Under the pieces are notes generated by a model, which was not told where the DNA came from, ran no database searches, and saw only the letters and a program-made list of their open reading frames with translations. Below are positions 59,576 through 64,000 of a stretch of DNA of 64,000 nt, in pieces (positions within the stretch are counted from its first letter, which is position 1; each line of letters opens with the position of its first letter). Made by a program: the position numbers and the translations under genes. This DNA comes from Myxococcales bacterium (GTDB lineage: Bacteria > Myxococcota > UBA727 > JABDBI01): the NCBI GenBank assembly GCA_023898405.1, contig CP060221.1:1503501-1567500 (forward strand), written 5' to 3'.

Positions 59576-60928
59576 TTAGGGCCAAATTCCACGACGGCTA
59601 TAGACTTCTTGGAGGCGCTCTAATGCAATAGCGTAACAAGCCATTCGTATATTAATTCGTCCGAGTCGGGATTTTTCAGAAGCAAGTTGATAGGTTTGGA
59701 GCATCCGTGCTTCGAGACGAGAACGCACATCAGAAATGTCCCAGCTTTCACTGCGTTTGTTTTGGAGCCATTCAAAATAACTTGCAACCACGCCACCAGA
59801 ATTAGCTAAGATATCAGGTATCAAGTCTATGCCACGTTTTTCAAGAATCGCTTCCCCCTCAAGATCGGTGGGTCCATTGGCTCCTTCTACAACAACCCTG
59901 CACTGCATAGTTTTTGCTTCATTTTCACGAATTTGTAATTCGGTAGCAGCTGGAACAAAAATATCGCACTTGAGTGCAAAAAATTCTTCACGAGAGATGG
60001 CGCGCCCCCCAGGGTATCCTTTAAGGCTTCGATGAACACGGCAATATTCAGCTAATTTATAAGGATTAAATCCTTCTGGGTGAATAAAATAACCAGTGTG
60101 ATCCCCTACAGCAGTAAGACTGACGCCCATTCGTGATAGGATCATCGCGGTATGTGAGCCTACATTACCAAAACCCTGAACAGCTAGAGTAGCACCAGCA
60201 AGATCAAAATTTTTTTCCTTAGCCCATTGGCAAATGCAATGAACAATGCCTCGTCCGGTAGCTTCTTCTCGACCAGGAGTACCGCCACACACAATAGATT
60301 TACCCGTTACAACACCTTTGACAGCTTGTTTGTCGCAAGCTGAGACCATGTTGCTGTAGGTATCCATCATCCAGTCCATGATTTGGGAGTTTGTACCCAT
60401 ATCTGGAGCAGGAATATCCCAGTCCGGCCCTATATTTGAACCCAAAGAATGAGTGAATCTGCGAGTGATACGCTCGATATCCTCGATGTTGTGCTCACTA
60501 GGGTTAAATTTAACTCCGCCTTTGCCACCCCCAAAAGGCAAATTTTGTAGGGCACATTTCCATGTCATCCAGGTGGACATGGCCTTGCATTCATCGAGAT
60601 ATACGTCTTGATGGTAACGAAATCCTCCTTTGAAGGGCCCTAAAATATTATTGTGTTGAACTCGGTATCCCTTGAATAGGGCAATTTTTCCATTGGTCAG
60701 CTTTACAGGGAAATGGATAATAAGTTCATTTTTTGGCTGTAGCAGTATTGTTTTTAGTGCCGAATCAATTGAAACGCACTTAAAGGCTTGATTGAGTTGT
60801 TCTGCTGCAAGGTGAAAGAGGTTGTCCGCATCATTTGGCGCTTCTTTTTCTGCTGCATCATCTGTATCAATAATTTGGCTTTTTTTGTTTGTGATATTTT
60901 TTTTAGGGCATATCTGTGCATCGCTCAT
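59576..60928 (-). CDS. gdhA: Glu/Leu/Phe/Val dehydrogenase family, probably glutamate dehydrogenase
   Basis: A 450-residue amino-acid dehydrogenase. Catalytic region PFGGGKGGVKFNPSE with the active Lys; GPDWDIPAPDMGTNSQIMDW; Rossmann LAVQGFGNVGSHTA; NSGGVVASYFEWLQNK is the C-terminal signature. The tail (DSALKTILLQPKNELIIHFP, GYRVQHNNILGPFKGGFRYH) fits glutamate dehydrogenase. The N-terminal extension of about 45 residues is unusual and disordered. ATG 60928 has AAGGA 7 bases upstream; the GTG at 60955 does not. It interconverts glutamate and 2-oxoglutarate, supplying KorAB. Confidence 0.9.
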   Translation of the reverse strand: MSDAQICPKKNITNKKSQIIDTDDAAEKEAPNDADNLFHLAAEQLNQAFKCVSIDSALKTILLQPKNELIIHFPVKLTNGKIALFKGYRVQHNNILGPFKGGFRYHQDVYLDECKAMSTWMTWKCALQNLPFGGGKGGVKFNPSEHNIEDIERITRRFTHSLGSNIGPDWDIPAPDMGTNSQIMDWMMDTYSNMVSACDKQAVKGVVTGKSIVCGGTPGREEATGRGIVHCICQWAKEKNFDLAGATLAVQGFGNVGSHTAMILSRMGVSLTAVGDHTGYFIHPEGFNPYKLAEYCRVHRSLKGYPGGRAISREEFFALKCDIFVPAATELQIRENEAKTMQCRVVVEGANGPTDLEGEAILEKRGIDLIPDILANSGGVVASYFEWLQNKRSESWDISDVRSRLEARMLQTYQLASEKSRLGRINIRMACYAIALERLQEVYSRRGIWP

Positions 60929-61205
60929 TTTGCAGTCCTTGGTTACTAGAGTCACCGATCAGAGTTTACAAAAACACTTTTATTAGTAGTTGGAAGGGGG
61001 CAGATCTATCTACTTTTTGCTTTTTTTGCTTTGCTTTATTTGCTTTCAGTAGAAGTGTACGACTATTTAACTATAGCCCAATGAAGAATATTGGTAAAAA
61101 ATGTGAAGGCCAAAAGATAGTTTTAAGCATTATATCTGGTCTTTGGTTTTCATAGGCTCTCGTGTATGATCAAAGGGCGCAATAGAAAAATTTGGAGTTA
61201 ATTAA

Positions 61206-63056
61206 ATGGCCACAAATAAAGTTGGGGTTGAAGATGCCGGAACTATGGCCAAAAAAATTCGTGAAATTTCCATTTCAGAATTTTTTGCCAAAAATAGGCA
61301 TTTATTAGGATTTGATAATCCAACCAAGTCGTTATTAACGACAGTCCGGGAGGCTGTTGATAACGCTCTGGATGCATGTGAAGAAGCTCGAATTTTACCT
61401 GACATTCGTGTAGAAATCCAAGAAGTGAAGGAAGGCAGGTATAAGGTATCGATCGAAGATAATGGACCAGGTATTATTAAGTCTCATTTGCCAAATATCT
61501 TTGCTAAGTTGCTGTATGGGTCAAAGTTCCACCGTCTTAAGCAAAGCAGAGGGCAGCAAGGCATAGGTATTTCGGCTGCCGTCATGTATGGCCAAATGAC
61601 CACTGGAAAATCAGCTGAAGTAATATCCAAAGTGGGAAAATCAAAACAGATTCATCGATTGCTTCTGCAGATAGATACCAAAAAAAATGCGCCAAAAATT
61701 GTCAGTGATACGCAAATTACCGATAAACACTGGTTGGACAAAATTTCGGGCACAAAAATTAGTGTTGAGCTTGAAGGAGCCTACAAGGAAACCAGGCATG
61801 GAGTTCTATCCTACATTCGGCAGAGTGCTCTTTCAAATCCACATGCGCAACTTTCCTTCATTGATCCAAAAGGACATGAGTATGTCTTTCCGCGCATTAT
61901 TGCTAAGCCACCAGTCGACCCAAAAGAGATCAAGCCTCATCCTTTAGGAATTGAACTTGGCACGCTGATGCAATTTCTGCATGATGCGAAGAATCAAACT
62001 TTAACAAAATTTTTAAGCACAGAATTTTGTCGTGTAAGTGATGAGATAGCCAAAGAAATTTGTGAAAGAGCCAAGCTTAGTCCTCGAATGCGATCGGATA
62101 AAGCAGGGCGTACTGAGGCAGAAGCAATTTTTAAATCAATTCAAGAAACGAAGCTTTCGGGTCCTCCAACCAATTGTCTTTCTCCGCTTAATGAGGAAGC
62201 GATTACCAAGGCTTTGTATTGGCTTTTTGTTGAGTCAAATCGTAGGCGGGCTTTGGAGAAAGAATCAGATTTGAAAGAATTAAATGCCCAGGTGCTTGCT
62301 GCTCCCAAGCCTGCGGTAAAGAAAGCATCCAAAGCAAGCAAACAGGCAGAATTTAATTTTGAAGCTCAAGCAGAAGCTTCTCAAACTTCTACTGCGGATA
62401 AAGTGGAAGAAAAGATAGAGCAGTTTACCGATACAAAAGAGCAAGCAGTGCTCGATGAAGAACAGGGTTTTTTTGTGACGGCGGTCACTCGTCCTCCTAG
62501 TGTTTATCGTGGAAATCCATTTCAGATTGAGGTAGGGCTTTTTTATGGTCGCTCTTTGCCCGCAGATGAATTGGTACAGGTTTATCGCTACGCAAATCGA
62601 GTTCCATTGCAATATCAAGCGGCCGCCTGCGCTATGACTAAAGCTGTAATGTCTGTGCCTTGGAAGTCTTATGGGCTTCAGCAATCTCGCGGAGCTTTGC
62701 CTGTGGGGCCCTTAGTCATCATGATTTCCATGAGTTCTGTGTGGGTGCCTTACACATCTGAATCAAAAGAAGCAGTAGCCCATTACCCAGAGATAATAAA
62801 AGAATTGCGCTTGGCTTTGATGGAAGCCGGGCGTCGTTTGCAGCGTTTTTTAAATAAGCGAAAACGTCACTCAGATGAAGCAAAGAAACGTTCATACATC
62901 GAAAAATATCTTGGTCCCATTCAAGAAGCCTTGAGTGAAATATTGGGCAATAAAATTGCTAAACCACAGCAACTATCGGAAGACTTAGAATTTATATTAG
63001 AAAAGGGTCGAGCTCATAAAGCGGTGAAAATGGCCAAACATCATATAGGAAAATAA
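61206..63056 (+). CDS. top6B: DNA topoisomerase VI subunit B
   Basis: A 616-residue GHKL ATPase subunit of type IIB topoisomerase. N-box REAVDNALDA (Glu49, Asn53), G1 EDNGPG (84-89), G2 GQQGIG (116-121) and the H2TH-type NPTKSLLTTVRE are present. The transducer end (AVTRPPSVYRGNPFQIEVGL, YANRVPLQYQAAACAMTKAV) matches Top6B. Between the conserved LSPLNEEAITKAL region and VTAVTRPPS there is an extra low-complexity Lys/Ala/Glu segment (residues about 337-420), longer than in archaeal homologues. It abuts top6A. Confidence 0.92.
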   Translation: MATNKVGVEDAGTMAKKIREISISEFFAKNRHLLGFDNPTKSLLTTVREAVDNALDACEEARILPDIRVEIQEVKEGRYKVSIEDNGPGIIKSHLPNIFAKLLYGSKFHRLKQSRGQQGIGISAAVMYGQMTTGKSAEVISKVGKSKQIHRLLLQIDTKKNAPKIVSDTQITDKHWLDKISGTKISVELEGAYKETRHGVLSYIRQSALSNPHAQLSFIDPKGHEYVFPRIIAKPPVDPKEIKPHPLGIELGTLMQFLHDAKNQTLTKFLSTEFCRVSDEIAKEICERAKLSPRMRSDKAGRTEAEAIFKSIQETKLSGPPTNCLSPLNEEAITKALYWLFVESNRRRALEKESDLKELNAQVLAAPKPAVKKASKASKQAEFNFEAQAEASQTSTADKVEEKIEQFTDTKEQAVLDEEQGFFVTAVTRPPSVYRGNPFQIEVGLFYGRSLPADELVQVYRYANRVPLQYQAAACAMTKAVMSVPWKSYGLQQSRGALPVGPLVIMISMSSVWVPYTSESKEAVAHYPEIIKELRLALMEAGRRLQRFLNKRKRHSDEAKKRSYIEKYLGPIQEALSEILGNKIAKPQQLSEDLEFILEKGRAHKAVKMAKHHIGK

Positions 63057-64000
63057 ATGGCGAAGAAACGATTGAGCAGTAAAGATGATGCTAATACTTT
63101 GGCAGTGATTCAGCAGGCGGCATTAAAAATTCATGAGGCTATAACTAAGCGTAAAGCGCCAGAAATGAAATTGCCTGTACGATCTTTGGCAAATGTTACT
63201 TACAATAAAACTAAAGGCTTTTTTGAAATTGGAAAGAGCATCAAAAAAAGAACCTTGAGCGTAAATACTGTTAAAACTTTTGCTCAAACACTTAAGATGA
63301 TGTGTTTGAGTAGAGATTTGGTGCAGGCAGATGACTTTGCTACCAAACGAGATGCTTACTATCAATCAAAAAATTGGGGAGAAGCACGTTTTTTGGATCA
63401 GCCCGAATCCGATACTGTCATGGATGATATTGAGGCTATGTTTGCAATCGAGGGTGTATCGCGCGAACAATTGCGCTTTGTGCCTGACCAGCATGGTGGT
63501 GCTGTAGCTGGTGAGTTGAAAGTTATCGATTATAATCTTGAAAGCGGTGAGAAAATAGAAATCGATTGCACAAAATTTGGTTCGGGTGCCTATGCTGTTC
63601 CTTCTTGGGTTGAGCATCTTGAATTTAAAACCAACGCAAAATTTATTTTGTGTATTGAAACTCAAGGTATGTTTCAACGTTTGCAAAGCCACAATTATTG
63701 GCGCAGAGCAAATTGTATTTTGGTAAGCATGGGTGGGGTTCCTACACGAGCATGCAGAAGATTTGTACGCAGACTTTCTGAAAGCGCTAAGCTGCCTGTT
63801 TATGCTTTTACCGACTGTGATCCTTATGGAATTGGAAATATCTATCGTACTTTGAAAGTGGGCTCGGGAAATGCAGCTCACATCAATCGCTTTTTTTGTG
63901 TGCCGCATGCAAAATATTTGGGGCTTACGCCTGATGATATCGAGCACTATGGATTAGAAAAGGCAACACATCCTCTTGAAGAGCAAGATAAAAAACGGGC
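63057..64000 (+). CDS. top6A: DNA topoisomerase VI subunit A (3' end outside window)
   Basis: 314 codons from ATG 63057, the first base after the top6B stop codon, to the window edge. The catalytic tyrosine lies in TKRDAYYQSKNWG, followed by the FLDQ-type turn; the Toprim acidic motif is AFTDCDPYGIGN. RFVPDQHGGAVAGEL and the ETQGMFQRL core are also typical of Top6A/Spo11. The subunit cleaves DNA by a 5'-tyrosyl bond while Top6B couples ATP. The N-terminal 60 residues are a basic extension. The C-terminus lies beyond 64000. Confidence 0.92.
   Translation, partial: MAKKRLSSKDDANTLAVIQQAALKIHEAITKRKAPEMKLPVRSLANVTYNKTKGFFEIGKSIKKRTLSVNTVKTFAQTLKMMCLSRDLVQADDFATKRDAYYQSKNWGEARFLDQPESDTVMDDIEAMFAIEGVSREQLRFVPDQHGGAVAGELKVIDYNLESGEKIEIDCTKFGSGAYAVPSWVEHLEFKTNAKFILCIETQGMFQRLQSHNYWRRANCILVSMGGVPTRACRRFVRRLSESAKLPVYAFTDCDPYGIGNIYRTLKVGSGNAAHINRFFCVPHAKYLGLTPDDIEHYGLEKATHPLEEQDKKR

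Noticed and set aside
63366..63947. 193-codon minus-strand frame near the window end
   Set aside because: Antisense of topo VI A, whose catalytic motifs are present on the plus strand.

Overview
The window is an AT-rich (roughly 40% GC by eye) bacterial chromosome segment that is almost entirely protein-coding. It holds about 50 genes, one tRNA, and no rRNA, CRISPR array, prophage or insertion-sequence transposase. The housekeeping set is bacterial: ClpP/ClpX, GrpE, Obg, RsfS/RlmH, PriA, HU, peptide deformylase and F-type ATP synthase beta/epsilon. It sits beside a complete topo VI B subunit and the start of topo VI A, which are typically archaeal or plant proteins. A DUF6178-like protein, many lipoproteins, a two-subunit 2-oxoacid:ferredoxin oxidoreductase, a K+-dependent-type membrane pyrophosphatase and acyl-CoA catabolism suggest a low-GC deltaproteobacterial-type or neighbouring lineage (Bdellovibrionota, Myxococcota, SAR324 and similar). 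That placement is an inference.

Layout. 1-7 kb: partial TfoX-like gene, small lipoprotein, fumarase C, CYTH protein, unknown secreted protein, NamZ-type muramidase, a shortened old-yellow-enzyme-like protein and SfsA. 7-12 kb: KorAB and an RNase II/R-family nuclease. 12.5-17 kb: small exported proteins, one apparently frameshifted, with ZntB, RlmH and RsfS. 17-24.9 kb: BoxC-like lyase, fatty-acid hydroxylase family protein, pyrophosphatase, phosphoglycerate mutase and ClpP-ClpX. 25-29 kb: HU, tRNA-Val, and acyl-CoA dehydrogenase-tadA-grpE-obg. 29-31.6 kb: a cluster of small exported proteins, two of which share a conserved N-terminal half and diverge afterwards. 31.6-36.4 kb: purine catabolism (guanine deaminase, xanthine dehydrogenase, small DMT-type membrane protein). 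36.5-43.2 kb: lipoprotein, PriA, atpDC, cysteine desulfurase and an A-type Fe-S carrier. 43.2-49 kb: palindromic repeat, large lipoprotein, AGCS transporter, DoxX and DUF6178. 49-53.5 kb: a urea/amide-type binding lipoprotein overlapping a 1006-residue membrane protein that looks like two sensor domains joined to a pentameric ligand-gated-channel module. 53.7-57.4 kb: three-gene acyl-CoA carboxylase. 57.6-64 kb: EEP-family hydrolase, deformylase, glutamate dehydrogenase and topo VI.

How it fits together. The genes describe a heterotroph that degrades branched-chain or odd-chain acyl units (isovaleryl-type dehydrogenase, acyl-CoA carboxylase), amino acids (glutamate dehydrogenase, Na+/alanine symporter) and purines. 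It would connect these to the TCA cycle (fumarase, 2-oxoglutarate:ferredoxin oxidoreductase) and conserve energy with ATP synthase and a pyrophosphate-driven ion pump. The most unusual items are the binding-protein/sensor/channel pair, the leader-conserved secreted family, a 33-bp-arm palindromic repeat present in at least two further diverged copies, a duplicated four-cysteine secreted protein, and topo VI.
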